Of a stretch of 64,000 nucleotides of DNA, positions 8,351 through 16,879 are shown piece after piece. Numbering within the stretch: the first letter of the stretch is position 1; each line of letters starts with the position of its first letter. Source of the DNA: Shewanella chilikensis (GTDB lineage Bacteria; Pseudomonadota; Gammaproteobacteria; Enterobacterales; Shewanellaceae); NCBI RefSeq assembly GCF_002836945.1, contig NZ_NIJM01000012.1, positions 1 to 64,000 on the forward strand, in the 5' to 3' direction. The notes beneath the pieces were generated by a model. It was not told the DNA's origin. It worked only from the letters and a program-made list of their open reading frames with translations, and did not search any database. Position numbers and translations under genes: made by a program.

Positions 8351-9589
8351 ATGGCTGAAATGAGTCCGGCGCTGCGCCAATATCTGCTGATCACCGGCAA
8401 CTACTGGGCCTTTACCCTGACAGATGGTGCGCTACGCATGTTGGTGGTGCTCTATTTCTATCAGTTGGGTTACGGTGCGCTGGCCATTGCCATGCTGTTT
8501 CTCTTCTATGAGTTTTTCGGTGTGGTCACCAATCTGTTGGGCGGCTGGCTCGGCGCCCGTTTGGGGCTCAACCGCACCATGAATATCGGCCTTGGGCTGC
8601 AGATAGTGGCGCTGGCCATGCTGTTGGTGCCTCAGGCCTGGCTGACCATTCCCTGGGTAATGGCGGCCCAGGCACTGTCGGGGATTGCCAAAGATCTCAA
8701 CAAGATGAGTGCCAAGAGTGCCATTAAGACTCTGGTACCCAAGGATGCGGCCCAGGCGGGACAGACCCTGTATCGCTATGTGGCGTTGCTGACCGGCTCC
8801 AAGAACGCCCTCAAAGGAATAGGTTTCTTCCTCGGCGGCGCCCTGCTTAGCCTGTTGGGATTTGCCGGTGCCATTGCCGCCATGGCCGCTGTTTTGACCT
8901 TGGTGTGGCTGAGCTCGCTGCTGTTTCTCAAGGCGGAACTGGGCCAGGCCAAGAATAAGCCCAAGTTCAGTGAGCTGTTTTCCAAGAGCCGGGCAGTGAA
9001 CATTCTCTCTGCGGCCAGGCTGTTTCTGTTTGCCGCCAGGGATGTCTGGTTTGTGGTGGCCTTGCCTGTGTATCTGGCCAGCCAATTTGGCTGGGATCAC
9101 TGGCAGGTGGGGGGCTTTCTGGCCGGCTGGATTATCGCCTATGGCTTGGTGCAAGCCCTGGCGCCCAGGCTGACCGCCAGGACCGACGGCAAGACAGGCA
9201 AGCATAAAGGTTCGGCCTTGCCGGGACGGGCGGCGGCGCTCTTCTGGTGCGGCCTGCTCGCTCTGGTGCCCGCACTTATCGCCCTTGGGCTTGGCAGCCA
9301 ATACTCCCATGTTTGGTTGATCGGTGGCCTGTTGCTGTTCGGCGCCTTGTTTGCGGTGAACTCTTCGCTGCACAGTTTTCTGATTGTCAGTTATGCCCGC
9401 GAGGATGGGGTATCCCTGGATGTGGGGTTCTACTATATGGCCAATGCCGCCGGGCGCTTGCTGGGCACAGTGCTTTCCGGTGCGCTGTTTCAGTGGTGGG
9501 GGCTGGAGGCTTGTCTCTGGGTTTCCAGCGCCATGTTACTGCTGACTCTGATTATCTCCCGTGGTCTGCCCCAAGAGCATGAGGCGTAA
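8351..9589 (+). CDS. arsJ: ArsJ, major-facilitator organoarsenical exporter
   Basis: ArsJ is the MFS permease that expels 1-arseno-3-phosphoglycerate made by the neighbouring GAPDH and thereby gives arsenate resistance. The 412-residue protein has about twelve hydrophobic segments and the family-typical GIAKDLNKMSAKSAIKTLVP loop (about residues 113-132). The start at 8351 is favoured over an upstream in-frame codon inside the GAPDH gene because GAAGGA at 8338-8343 lies just before it. No terminator is obvious after the stop. Confidence 0.92.
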   Translation: MAEMSPALRQYLLITGNYWAFTLTDGALRMLVVLYFYQLGYGALAIAMLFLFYEFFGVVTNLLGGWLGARLGLNRTMNIGLGLQIVALAMLLVPQAWLTIPWVMAAQALSGIAKDLNKMSAKSAIKTLVPKDAAQAGQTLYRYVALLTGSKNALKGIGFFLGGALLSLLGFAGAIAAMAAVLTLVWLSSLLFLKAELGQAKNKPKFSELFSKSRAVNILSAARLFLFAARDVWFVVALPVYLASQFGWDHWQVGGFLAGWIIAYGLVQALAPRLTARTDGKTGKHKGSALPGRAAALFWCGLLALVPALIALGLGSQYSHVWLIGGLLLFGALFAVNSSLHSFLIVSYAREDGVSLDVGFYYMANAAGRLLGTVLSGALFQWWGLEACLWVSSAMLLLTLIISRGLPQEHEA

Positions 9590-9709
9590 TGATCCATTGC
9601 AAAATTAGACTATAAGGGAGTGTCACTTTTTCCCATAAGGGCATAGGCTTAGAGGTGCGGTAAAGTTATTTCCGCAGCTGTATTGAATTGTTTCAAAGAG
9701 GGAAGTGTT

Positions 9710-11164
9710 ATGTCCATGAGCTTGCAGTTTTGGGGTGCTACCCAGGAAGTCACAGGTTCCTGCCATCTGTTGCGGGTCAACGATGCAAGTTTGTTGTTGG
9801 ATTGTGGTCTTATTCAGGGAGGGCGGCAGGATGAATTGCGTAACCATGAAGCCTTTCCCTTTGCTCCTGAATCCCTGACTGCCGTGGTGTTGAGTCACGC
9901 TCATATCGATCATTCTGGGCGCTTGCCCCTGCTGGTGAAGCAGGGTTTTAGCGGCCCAATCTACACCCATAAGGCCACCATGGATCTGTGCGCCATCATG
10001 CTCAAGGATGCCGCCATGTTGCAGCAGCGTGATGCCGAACGGCAGAACCGCAAACGTGCCAAGCAAGATCTAGAGCCGATAGAGCCGCTGTTCACCGAAG
10101 AAGATGTCGAACTGGCACTGACCCGCTTTATTCCACTGGACTATGGCACCAAGCTGGATCCCATTCCCGGTGTGACCCTGTGTTTGAGTGATGCCGGCCA
10201 TATTCTGGGGTCGGCGCTACTGGAGCTGTGGATCAATGATGGCAACACCCAGAAAAAACTGGTGTTCAGTGGCGATCTTGGCCGCGCCGGTATGCCGATC
10301 CTCAAAGATCCTACGCTGATCCAACAGGCCGATCTGGTGCTGATGGAAAGCACTTATGGCGACAGGTTGCACCGGAGTTGGGAGGCGACTCTGGAAGAAC
10401 TCAAGGGGATCTTCGCGACAGCCATCAGTGAGAGCCGCGGCAATATCCTGATCCCTGCCTTCTCGGTTGGCCGGGCGCAGGAGCTTTTGTATCTGTTTCA
10501 CCTTTATGCCGGGGAGTGGGATCTGTCACGTTGGAAAATCTGCCTCGACAGCCCCATGGCCATAGAGGCCACCAAGGTGTATATCAATAACTATCCCTTG
10601 ATGGACGAGGACTTCAAGCGTTTCGTGCATCAACACCCCGGGCAGCACCCGCTGCTGTCTGGGATAGAGTTTATCCAAAGTACCGAAGAGTCGATGGAAC
10701 TCAACGACGTACACCAGGGGCTTATCATTATTGCCGGCAGCGGCATGTGTAACGGCGGTCGTATCCGCTGTCATCTGGAACACAACCTGTGGCGGCCCGA
10801 GTGCGACATTATCATCTGTGGTTTTCAGGCACTGGGAACCCCGGGGCGGCTGCTGGTCGATGGCGCCAGTGAGCTTACCATCAACGGTAATTCGGTGAAT
10901 GTCGCCGCCAGAATTCACACAGTCGGTGGGTTGTCGGCCCATGCGGATCAGGCCGAACTGCTGCGCTGGTATCGTGAGTTTGAGGGCGCGCCGCCACTTA
11001 TTCTGGTTCACGGTGAGCCGGATGCCCAGCGGCAACTCCTGAGTGTGCTGGAACATGCCGACGGCGTGCAGCCCAAGCCCAGACCTCAGGCCTCGGCTAT
11101 AGCGACCGAAGGCGACAAGCTGGATCTCAGCCGTTTACCCGAACTGAGCTGGGTTGTGGGTTAA
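9710..11164 (+). CDS. Metallo-beta-lactamase/beta-CASP domain RNA-processing nuclease
   Basis: The 484-residue protein starts with a metallo-beta-lactamase fold (VLSHAHIDHSGRLP near residue 60, the zinc-binding HxHxDH motif) and continues with a beta-CASP domain and an RMMBL tail (GSGMCNGGRI, HTVGGLSAHADQAEL). Proteins of this CPSF73-like group are RNA endo- or exonucleases; the bacterial substrate of this branch is not known from sequence. The start at 9710 is chosen because AGAGGGAAG lies just upstream and the next residues begin the conserved fold. It follows arsJ by 120 bases and is likely an independent gene. Confidence 0.85.
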   Translation: MSMSLQFWGATQEVTGSCHLLRVNDASLLLDCGLIQGGRQDELRNHEAFPFAPESLTAVVLSHAHIDHSGRLPLLVKQGFSGPIYTHKATMDLCAIMLKDAAMLQQRDAERQNRKRAKQDLEPIEPLFTEEDVELALTRFIPLDYGTKLDPIPGVTLCLSDAGHILGSALLELWINDGNTQKKLVFSGDLGRAGMPILKDPTLIQQADLVLMESTYGDRLHRSWEATLEELKGIFATAISESRGNILIPAFSVGRAQELLYLFHLYAGEWDLSRWKICLDSPMAIEATKVYINNYPLMDEDFKRFVHQHPGQHPLLSGIEFIQSTEESMELNDVHQGLIIIAGSGMCNGGRIRCHLEHNLWRPECDIIICGFQALGTPGRLLVDGASELTINGNSVNVAARIHTVGGLSAHADQAELLRWYREFEGAPPLILVHGEPDAQRQLLSVLEHADGVQPKPRPQASAIATEGDKLDLSRLPELSWVVG

Positions 11165-11277
11165 GTTTTAGTGGGAAGTCATAAACTTAACTTTACGGTT
11201 CATTCCCTATAGTAGGCCGAGCGCTATGACGTTGAATCAAAAGAGAGTTAACCTTAAGTGGGACAAAGTAAAGCAAT

Positions 11278-11763
11278 ATGAGTAATACCCCGTACATTGA
11301 TAATAAAAATCGTCTAGCTGATGTGATAGCCGCAATACAGGTTATGGGAACATATAAGTTTTACAAGTTGGAGTTTTCGGATTGGGCTGATCGTATATCT
11401 GGCGATGAAAGTCAGGGAGAATATTGGAAAAGGATATTTGAACAACATCCTGAGTTTTTTCGTTTGGATCAAACTAGAACTAAGGCATCTCTTGTTTGGC
11501 GCAGGAATTATCAAAAATTATATGATATTGATAAAGAAGAAAAAATATCAAGAGAAGAGTTTAGGGGGCTATGTTCTGAAAAGAAAGCGCGCATTTCAAG
11601 GAACCCTTTGAGTAACTCTGATATATCAACATTGGTAACCACTGCCATTAACCTTCACTCAAGCGAAATTGCCCATAAAAAGGAAACTCGTTGGTGGATA
11701 GCCGGAACTATGAGTCTACTAGGAGTTATTTTAGGAGTGCTCTTGAAGGCTATTATCGGTTAA
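11278..11763 (+). CDS. Unknown tail-anchored protein, AT-rich
   Basis: The 161-residue protein is not recognised. It is soluble and charged for about 135 residues and ends with one membrane helix (about 141-158, IAGTMSLLGVILGVLLKAII), so it is probably tail-anchored in the inner membrane. Codon choice is clearly more A/T-rich than in the flanking genes (many AAA, GAA, ATA, TTA), a sign of recent acquisition. No strong ribosome site precedes the ATG. A shared bidirectional terminator follows. Clustering with mobile genes is not visible here. Confidence 0.65.
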   Translation: MSNTPYIDNKNRLADVIAAIQVMGTYKFYKLEFSDWADRISGDESQGEYWKRIFEQHPEFFRLDQTRTKASLVWRRNYQKLYDIDKEEKISREEFRGLCSEKKARISRNPLSNSDISTLVTTAINLHSSEIAHKKETRWWIAGTMSLLGVILGVLLKAIIG

Positions 11764-11790
11764 CTATTTTTATCTTTGCCATTAACAAAT

Positions 11791-11820
11791 AAAAACGCCC
11801 CTTAATAAAGGAGCGTTTTT
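11791..11820. terminator. Bidirectional intrinsic terminator
   Basis: AAAAACGC and GCGTTTTT flank CCTT/AAGG arms, giving a near-perfect hairpin with T-runs on both strands. It serves the convergent genes ending at 11763 (plus) and 11842 (minus). Confidence 0.85.
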
Positions 11821-11841
11821 ATTGTTGGTGCAAACCTGGCT

Positions 11842-12081
11842 TTAGCCTTGGCGCTGCCAGAGGATCTCCAGTTCATCGGCTTCGCCCATGGCGGCTTCCA
11901 ACAGGTTGATGAGCTCGGCATCGGCCTCTATGGCCTTAAAGGTTTCCAATTGAGTGCGGTTCAGCCAGTAGTCCTGGTCGGCATCATGCTCTTCTACCAG
12001 GTTGTCGATCAGGAACTGCAGCTGTTGTTCGGAGATATGGCCGATAACGGCGCCGGTTTCTTTATTGCTGAGTTGGATCAT
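11842..12081 (-). CDS. Small acidic conserved protein of unknown function
   Basis: The 79-residue protein is strongly acidic and begins MIQLSNKETGAVIGHISEQQLQFLIDNL. It has no membrane segment or cysteine. AAGGAGAGAGA precedes the ATG, and codon use matches the genome, so it is a real gene. No function can be assigned; the sequence reads like a small cytosolic helical protein. Confidence 0.7.
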   Translation of the reverse strand: MIQLSNKETGAVIGHISEQQLQFLIDNLVEEHDADQDYWLNRTQLETFKAIEADAELINLLEAAMGEADELEILWQRQG

Positions 12082-12143
12082 TCTCTCTCCTTGGATTGGT
12101 GTGGCCTCAGTGGCCGAAAATCATAGCTTGCACTATATCCTCT

Positions 12144-12545
12144 TCAGTGAGTGCGTTGAATCCCATGTTTTGTCATAAAACTCTCTTCATAAACGACCCC
12201 GGTCAGGGTGGCGATAGCTAGGCCAAGCACCAGTGCCAACAGTAGAGGCTTGCAAACCCCCATGGGCACCAGCCAGATCAGTAACAGTGCCAATACGCAA
12301 ATGCCACCACTGATGGGGTTGAATAAGAGTTCCAGACTGATCTCGAAAACACTTAAGGTTTCTGCGTCCTGATAGCGCCGGAAATGGAGCAGGAAATAGA
12401 GAGCTCCGCAGAGCAAACTGACACTGGAAAATGCCAATAGGCCGCTGAAGCTGAAAGTTTCTTTGAAGTACAAAGTGGCTTGGTAACCCGCCACAGTCAA
12501 TATTGCCAGCCAGATAACAAGTAGTGGCGCCAGGATCAGTCCCAT
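12144..12545 (-). CDS. Small multi-span membrane protein of unknown function
   Basis: The 133-residue protein has about four hydrophobic stretches (residues about 3-25, 33-54, 77-98 and 99-118) and very few charged residues, so it should be an integral inner-membrane protein. TAGGAAG precedes the ATG. It is read in the same direction as the small acidic gene downstream, with a 62-base gap. No domain family was recognised. Confidence 0.65.
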   Translation of the reverse strand: MGLILAPLLVIWLAILTVAGYQATLYFKETFSFSGLLAFSSVSLLCGALYFLLHFRRYQDAETLSVFEISLELLFNPISGGICVLALLLIWLVPMGVCKPLLLALVLGLAIATLTGVVYEESFMTKHGIQRTH

Positions 12546-12784
12546 TATACTTCCTAGGTTAGACGTCCATGTTTACAGGTGACTGTAACCTAAAAGCATA
12601 TGCACAACAAACCACCAGTGGATGATTTGTGGCCCGGCTCGCTTCTCCACCAAGATTTGTTAGTGCTAACAGAGGTAAAACCACTATTTTCAACATTTAA
12701 CAATCTGGTTACTTTTTGGGCTGTTTGCAGGATATACTCAGACAAGTAATTGTTGTCGGAAGAAAACTTGTTTGGAGAGTCCTT

Positions 12785-13357
12785 ATGCGTTTTATCAAGA
12801 CATTGTTTATCCTGTTGGCACTGATAGTGGCTGTGCCGCTGATTGCCGCTCTGTTTGTCAAAAGCGACTACCAGGTGACCACCAATGTGGTGATAAATCG
12901 CCCGGTGGCCGAGGTGTATGACTATGTAAAGTATCTTAAGAATCAAGATAATTTCAGCGTCTGGGCCAAGATGGATCCGGCGATTAAGCGCAGTTATCGC
13001 GGCGTTGACGGCACTGTTGGCTTTGTCTCGGCTTGGGAGAGTGACAACCCGCAGGTGGGCCAAGGCGAGCAGGAGATAGTCGCCATGGAAACCAACAAGC
13101 GCATCGATTATCAGCTCAGATTCCTGACTCCCTTCGAGGGTACTGAACCTGCCTACATGCTGTTTGAGCCCTATGAAGGCAATAGGACCAACCTTAGTTG
13201 GAGCTTTAAGGGGCATCTGGACTATCCGATGAATCTGATGTTTCTGTTTGTCGACTTTGAAACCATGATCGCCACGGATCTATTGCGTGGGCTCAGTAAT
13301 CTCAAGCTGTTACTCGAGTCAGAACCCGCGCCGCAGGAACAAGTTCAGAGCCCGTAA
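12785..13357 (+). CDS. SRPBCC (START-like) domain protein with N-terminal membrane anchor
   Basis: The 190-residue protein has a single hydrophobic N-terminal helix (residues about 5-24) and then a SRPBCC/polyketide-cyclase-like ligand-binding domain beginning VTTNVVINRPVAEVYDYVKYLKN. Such domains bind hydrophobic ligands in a deep pocket; the ligand here is unknown. The start at 12785 follows TTGGAGAG. Its last 13 bases overlap the end of the convergent permease gene. No operon partner is apparent. Confidence 0.8.
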   Translation: MRFIKTLFILLALIVAVPLIAALFVKSDYQVTTNVVINRPVAEVYDYVKYLKNQDNFSVWAKMDPAIKRSYRGVDGTVGFVSAWESDNPQVGQGEQEIVAMETNKRIDYQLRFLTPFEGTEPAYMLFEPYEGNRTNLSWSFKGHLDYPMNLMFLFVDFETMIATDLLRGLSNLKLLLESEPAPQEQVQSP

Positions 13358-14286
13358 ATCCAGGCCACCCATTGACGGTAAAGATTAAGCCCTATCAGCA
13401 GGTTAATCGGGAAGGTGACCCCCAGCGAGGCCAGCATGGCCACGCCGATATTGGCCGATGGAATGGCCGCACGGATCGCCGCCGGTGCCGCAATATAAGA
13501 GGCGCTGGCGCAGAGACCGGCCAGTACCAATGTCGAACCGGCGGGCAGCCCCAGGGCGTGACCTGTAATGATACCCACCCAGGCGAGCACAAAAGGGGTG
13601 ATGGCGGCAAATACCAATAGGCGCCAGTGACTCAAGGGCAGTGGAGCACAAACCCTGGCGGTACACAAGCCCATTTCCAGCAGGAATAGCGCCAGCAAGG
13701 TCTTGAATCCCTGCATCAGCACAGGGCTTAACGAGGCCAAGCCCTCAGCGCCGTAGCCCCAACCGATAAGCACGCCGCCCCCCAGCAGTATCACCCCACG
13801 ACTTGTGAGTGCTTCCAGCAGAATATTGCCACTGCCTCCCGTTTTATCCCGGTTAAGGCGTCGATAGAGCCACAGCATGACTATGATGGATGGCAGCTCC
13901 AGCAGTACCAGATAGAGAGTGGTTTCGGGCTTGAGTGGCCAGCCCAGCTGTTCTGTCATGGCGTAGACAACGGCAAAAGTCCCGGCACTGACCGAGCCGT
14001 AGTGGGCGGCAATACTGATGGCATCGCTCTGGGATAGGCGAACCACTTTTTTCAGTATGGGATACAGCGCCAGCGGGATTGCCAGTCCCAAACCTATTAC
14101 TAGTCCCAGCTCGGCAAAGGACAGCTGATCTGTGTGGCCGTGTAGCGCCATGCCGCCCTTGAGGCCCAGGGTCAGCATTAACAGTATGGAAAGGGTTTCG
14201 TAGGTGGATTCGGGGACTCTGAGATCCGATTTGAGCAGACCGGCCAACAGGCCTAGGCCGAAAAAGGCAATAACAACATCAGGCAT
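13345..14286 (-). CDS. SbtA-like sodium-dependent bicarbonate transport family permease
   Basis: The 313-residue membrane protein has about ten hydrophobic helices and resembles the SbtA family of sodium-dependent bicarbonate transporters (MPDVVIAFFGLGLLAGLLKSDL at the start, GLCASASYIAAPAAIRAAIP near residue 270). A role in inorganic-carbon or related anion uptake follows from the family, not from context. The ATG at 14286 is preceded by AAGGAGAATCCC; a more upstream in-frame ATG lacks this. It is divergent from a LysR regulator, which probably controls it. Confidence 0.82.
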   Translation of the reverse strand: MPDVVIAFFGLGLLAGLLKSDLRVPESTYETLSILLMLTLGLKGGMALHGHTDQLSFAELGLVIGLGLAIPLALYPILKKVVRLSQSDAISIAAHYGSVSAGTFAVVYAMTEQLGWPLKPETTLYLVLLELPSIIVMLWLYRRLNRDKTGGSGNILLEALTSRGVILLGGGVLIGWGYGAEGLASLSPVLMQGFKTLLALFLLEMGLCTARVCAPLPLSHWRLLVFAAITPFVLAWVGIITGHALGLPAGSTLVLAGLCASASYIAAPAAIRAAIPSANIGVAMLASLGVTFPINLLIGLNLYRQWVAWIYGL

Positions 14287-14364
14287 GGGATTCTCCTTGT
14301 TAGACGGCTGGAGATTGTGCTCGCCCGGCGCTATATTGGAAAATAAATTATTCACTGCATATAT

Positions 14365-14380
14365 ATAGATAATTATCTAT
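14365..14380. promoter_or_regulatory. Perfect 16-bp palindrome overlapping the lysR start codon
   Basis: ATAGATAATTATCTAT is a perfect palindrome whose last two bases are the A and T of the regulator start codon. It lies in the 92-base gap between divergent permease and LysR genes. LysR proteins usually bind such dyads in the shared promoter and repress themselves, so this is a strong operator candidate. Confidence 0.6.
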
Positions 14381-15341
14381 GGATCTTCGCCATCTCAGCC
14401 TGCGCTTGTTGCAGGTGTATATCGAAGTGGTTCGGCGGCAGAATATTTCAGCCGCCGCCAGACACCTGTATCTGACTCAGCCGACCGTGTCGCTGCAATT
14501 GAAAAAACTGGCCGAGCTGGTGGGTGAGCCTTTGCTGGAAACCGGCCCGGGAGGGCTGCGGCCGACTCAGGTGGGGCAGGAGTTGTACCGGGCGGCGGTC
14601 GATGTGATGACTCGTTTGGAAGACTTCAACGGCATGCTGGCCAAGGTGCGGGAAGGGCAGAGCGGCCACATCAATATCGGCCTGGTGACCACGGCCAAGT
14701 ACGTGGTGCCGCGGATCCTAGGCGCTTTCTATCGTCGTTTCCCCGGTGTCCGAGTCACACTGAACATAGGCAACCGTGCCCATGTGCTGAATCGTTTTGA
14801 GCATCTGGAAGACGATCTCTACCTCTTCAGCCATCCTCCCAGGGGCGAAACTGTGCAATCGGCACGGATCATCCGTAACCCACTGCAGTTGATTGCCCCC
14901 AGAGATCATTGGGCCGCCGGGCAGAGTGAACTCAAGTTTGAGCAGCTCAGTCGCGAGCGGTTTCTCATCCGTGAGCCGGGTTCGGCTACCCGTTTGATGT
15001 TTGAGTCTTGGCTCAGCGGTCAGGGGGTGGAACTGGGCGACTGTATGCAGATAGAGAGCAATGAGGCCATTCGTCTGGGGGTCGCCTCGGGGTTGGGGTT
15101 ATCAGTTATCTCGGCCCATACCCTGGAGGAAGGGCGCGAGCGCCCGGCTATTCTGGATGTGAAGGGCTTCCCGTTGGAAAGCAACTGGTATCTGGTGAGC
15201 CGTAAAGACAGGCGTATGCCCTATGCGGCGCGGCAATTGGTGCACTTTATGGCTGAGCATCTGCAGCAGTGCATAGAGGCTGAATGGGTGGCTGGTGATA
15301 TCGCCCAGCTACCAACCAACCTGGGGTTGAGCGCCGACTGA
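14379..15341 (+). CDS. LysR-family transcriptional regulator divergent from the SbtA-like permease
   Basis: The 320-residue protein has an N-terminal winged helix (LRLLQVYIEVVRRQNISAAA, then YLTQPTVSLQLKKLAELVG) and a periplasmic-binding-like effector domain from about residue 90. It looks closest to the CbbR/CysB-like general type, but the effector is not predictable. The start codon overlaps the 14365-14380 palindrome and lacks a ribosome site, so the message may be leaderless or have a very short leader. Divergent orientation makes the permease its likely target. Confidence 0.88.
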   Translation: MDLRHLSLRLLQVYIEVVRRQNISAAARHLYLTQPTVSLQLKKLAELVGEPLLETGPGGLRPTQVGQELYRAAVDVMTRLEDFNGMLAKVREGQSGHINIGLVTTAKYVVPRILGAFYRRFPGVRVTLNIGNRAHVLNRFEHLEDDLYLFSHPPRGETVQSARIIRNPLQLIAPRDHWAAGQSELKFEQLSRERFLIREPGSATRLMFESWLSGQGVELGDCMQIESNEAIRLGVASGLGLSVISAHTLEEGRERPAILDVKGFPLESNWYLVSRKDRRMPYAARQLVHFMAEHLQQCIEAEWVAGDIAQLPTNLGLSAD

Positions 15342-15455
15342 GTTTGACCTCGGGTTTCCAATTGTTAATGTTTCGTTGTAATCTGGGTGTTCCTTATGCA
15401 GTTTTGCCATAACAGGTGGAAACTGCAACGATAACAATAACTACACGAGGTTGGA

Positions 15456-16823
15456 ATGGAAACAATAATGGAATGGGTTAGCCAGCTCAACAGCCTGGTT
15501 TGGGGTGTGCCCATGCTGGTGATGATCCTGGGGGTAGGACTGTTTCTGTCCATAGGTTTGCGCTTTATGCAGCTTCTCAAGCTGGGGCGGGGGTTCCGCT
15601 TACTCTGGTCCGGGCGGATCCCGGATAAAGACACCAATATGAAAGGGGAGATCAGCCCCTTCAATGCGCTGATGACGTCACTGTCGGCCACCATAGGGAC
15701 AGGGAATATCGCCGGGGTGGCGACGGCAATATTTCTTGGCGGCCCGGGGGCGTTGTTCTGGATGTGGTGCACCGCGCTGGTGGGGATGGCCACCAAGTTC
15801 TCCGAAGCTGTGTTGGCGGTCAAGTATCGCGAGGTCGATGACAGCGGCAACCACATAGGCGGCCCTATGTACTACATCAAGAACGGCCTCGGCCAGAAAT
15901 GGGCCTGGCTGGGAACTTTATTCGCCTTATTTGGTGGTTTTGCCGGTTTTGGTATAGGCAACACAGTGCAGGCCAATTCGGTGGCCGATGCCTTGGATAG
16001 TAACTTTGGCGTTCCAGCCTGGGCAACCGGCCTGGTAATGATGATTTTGGTGGGTGCTGTTTTAATGGGCGGCATCAAGCGGATTGCTGATGTGGCCGGT
16101 AAGTTAGTGCCCTTGATGACAGTGTTTTATATCACCGCAGGCTTGGCTGTGATTGTGGTCTATTTCGATCAGATCCCGGCGGCGTTGGAGTTGGTATTTG
16201 TGAGCGCCTTCAGCCCAGTGGCGGCCCAGGGTGGTTTCGCCGGGGCGGCAGTTTGGGCTGCCATACGTTTCGGGGTCGCCCGCGGAGTGTTTTCCAATGA
16301 GGCAGGTCTTGGCAGCGCACCGATTGCCCATGCGGCTGCGCAGACCAATAACCCAGTGGCTCAGGGCCTGGTAGCCATGCTGGGTACCTTTATCGATACC
16401 ATAGTGGTCTGCTCCATCACAGGTTTGGCGATTATCGTTTCCGGTGCCTGGACCTCGGGGGAAACCGGCGCGGCCTTGACCTCCTATGCTTTCAGCCATG
16501 CCTTGCCTATAGGGCATTACATAGTGGCGGTGGCTTTGGCTATTTTCGCCTTTACCACTATTCTCGGCTGGAGCTTTTACAGTGAAAAGTGCGTGCAATA
16601 TCTGTTTGGTATTCGCGCTATAGTGCCGTTTCGCTTGGTCTGGACTCTGATGGTGCCAGTAGGGGCCGTTGCGTCTCTGGACTTTATCTGGCTGGTGGCC
16701 GACACCCTCAATGCCATGATGGCGATTCCCAATCTGATAGCCCTGGCGCTGCTCAGCCCTGTGGTTTTCGCGCTGACTCGTGAATATTTTATCAAGCAGC
16801 GCCAGGCCGAGTTGCAAAAATAG
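15456..16823 (+). CDS. Alanine/glycine:cation symporter (AGCS family)
   Basis: AGCS proteins import alanine or glycine with sodium or protons. The 455-residue protein has many membrane helices and the family signatures SATIGTGNIAGVATAIFLGGPGALFWMW (about residues 76-103), GGPMYYIKNGL and a GVFSNEAGLGSAPIAHAAAQT segment near 285. GAGGTTGG precedes the ATG; a second in-frame ATG lies four codons on. It stands alone and is closed by a bidirectional hairpin terminator. Confidence 0.92.
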   Translation: METIMEWVSQLNSLVWGVPMLVMILGVGLFLSIGLRFMQLLKLGRGFRLLWSGRIPDKDTNMKGEISPFNALMTSLSATIGTGNIAGVATAIFLGGPGALFWMWCTALVGMATKFSEAVLAVKYREVDDSGNHIGGPMYYIKNGLGQKWAWLGTLFALFGGFAGFGIGNTVQANSVADALDSNFGVPAWATGLVMMILVGAVLMGGIKRIADVAGKLVPLMTVFYITAGLAVIVVYFDQIPAALELVFVSAFSPVAAQGGFAGAAVWAAIRFGVARGVFSNEAGLGSAPIAHAAAQTNNPVAQGLVAMLGTFIDTIVVCSITGLAIIVSGAWTSGETGAALTSYAFSHALPIGHYIVAVALAIFAFTTILGWSFYSEKCVQYLFGIRAIVPFRLVWTLMVPVGAVASLDFIWLVADTLNAMMAIPNLIALALLSPVVFALTREYFIKQRQAELQK

Positions 16824-16846
16824 TGGGTCAATCAAGCGATCGCCAT

Positions 16847-16877
16847 AAAAATGGGCAACTTATAGTTGGCCATTTTT
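16847..16877. terminator. Bidirectional intrinsic terminator
   Basis: AAAAATGGGCAACT pairs with AGTTGGCCATTTTT across a three-base loop with a single mismatch. It separates the convergent AGCS and QEGLA-motif genes. Confidence 0.8.
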
Positions 16878-16879
16878 TA

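Noticed and set aside
8432..9373. 313-codon frame opposite arsJ
   Set aside because: Shadow frame with low-complexity Gln/Gly composition; arsJ is certain.
12590..13216. 208-codon frame opposite the SRPBCC gene
   Set aside because: It overlaps a gene with a clear domain and start, and lacks its own ribosome site.
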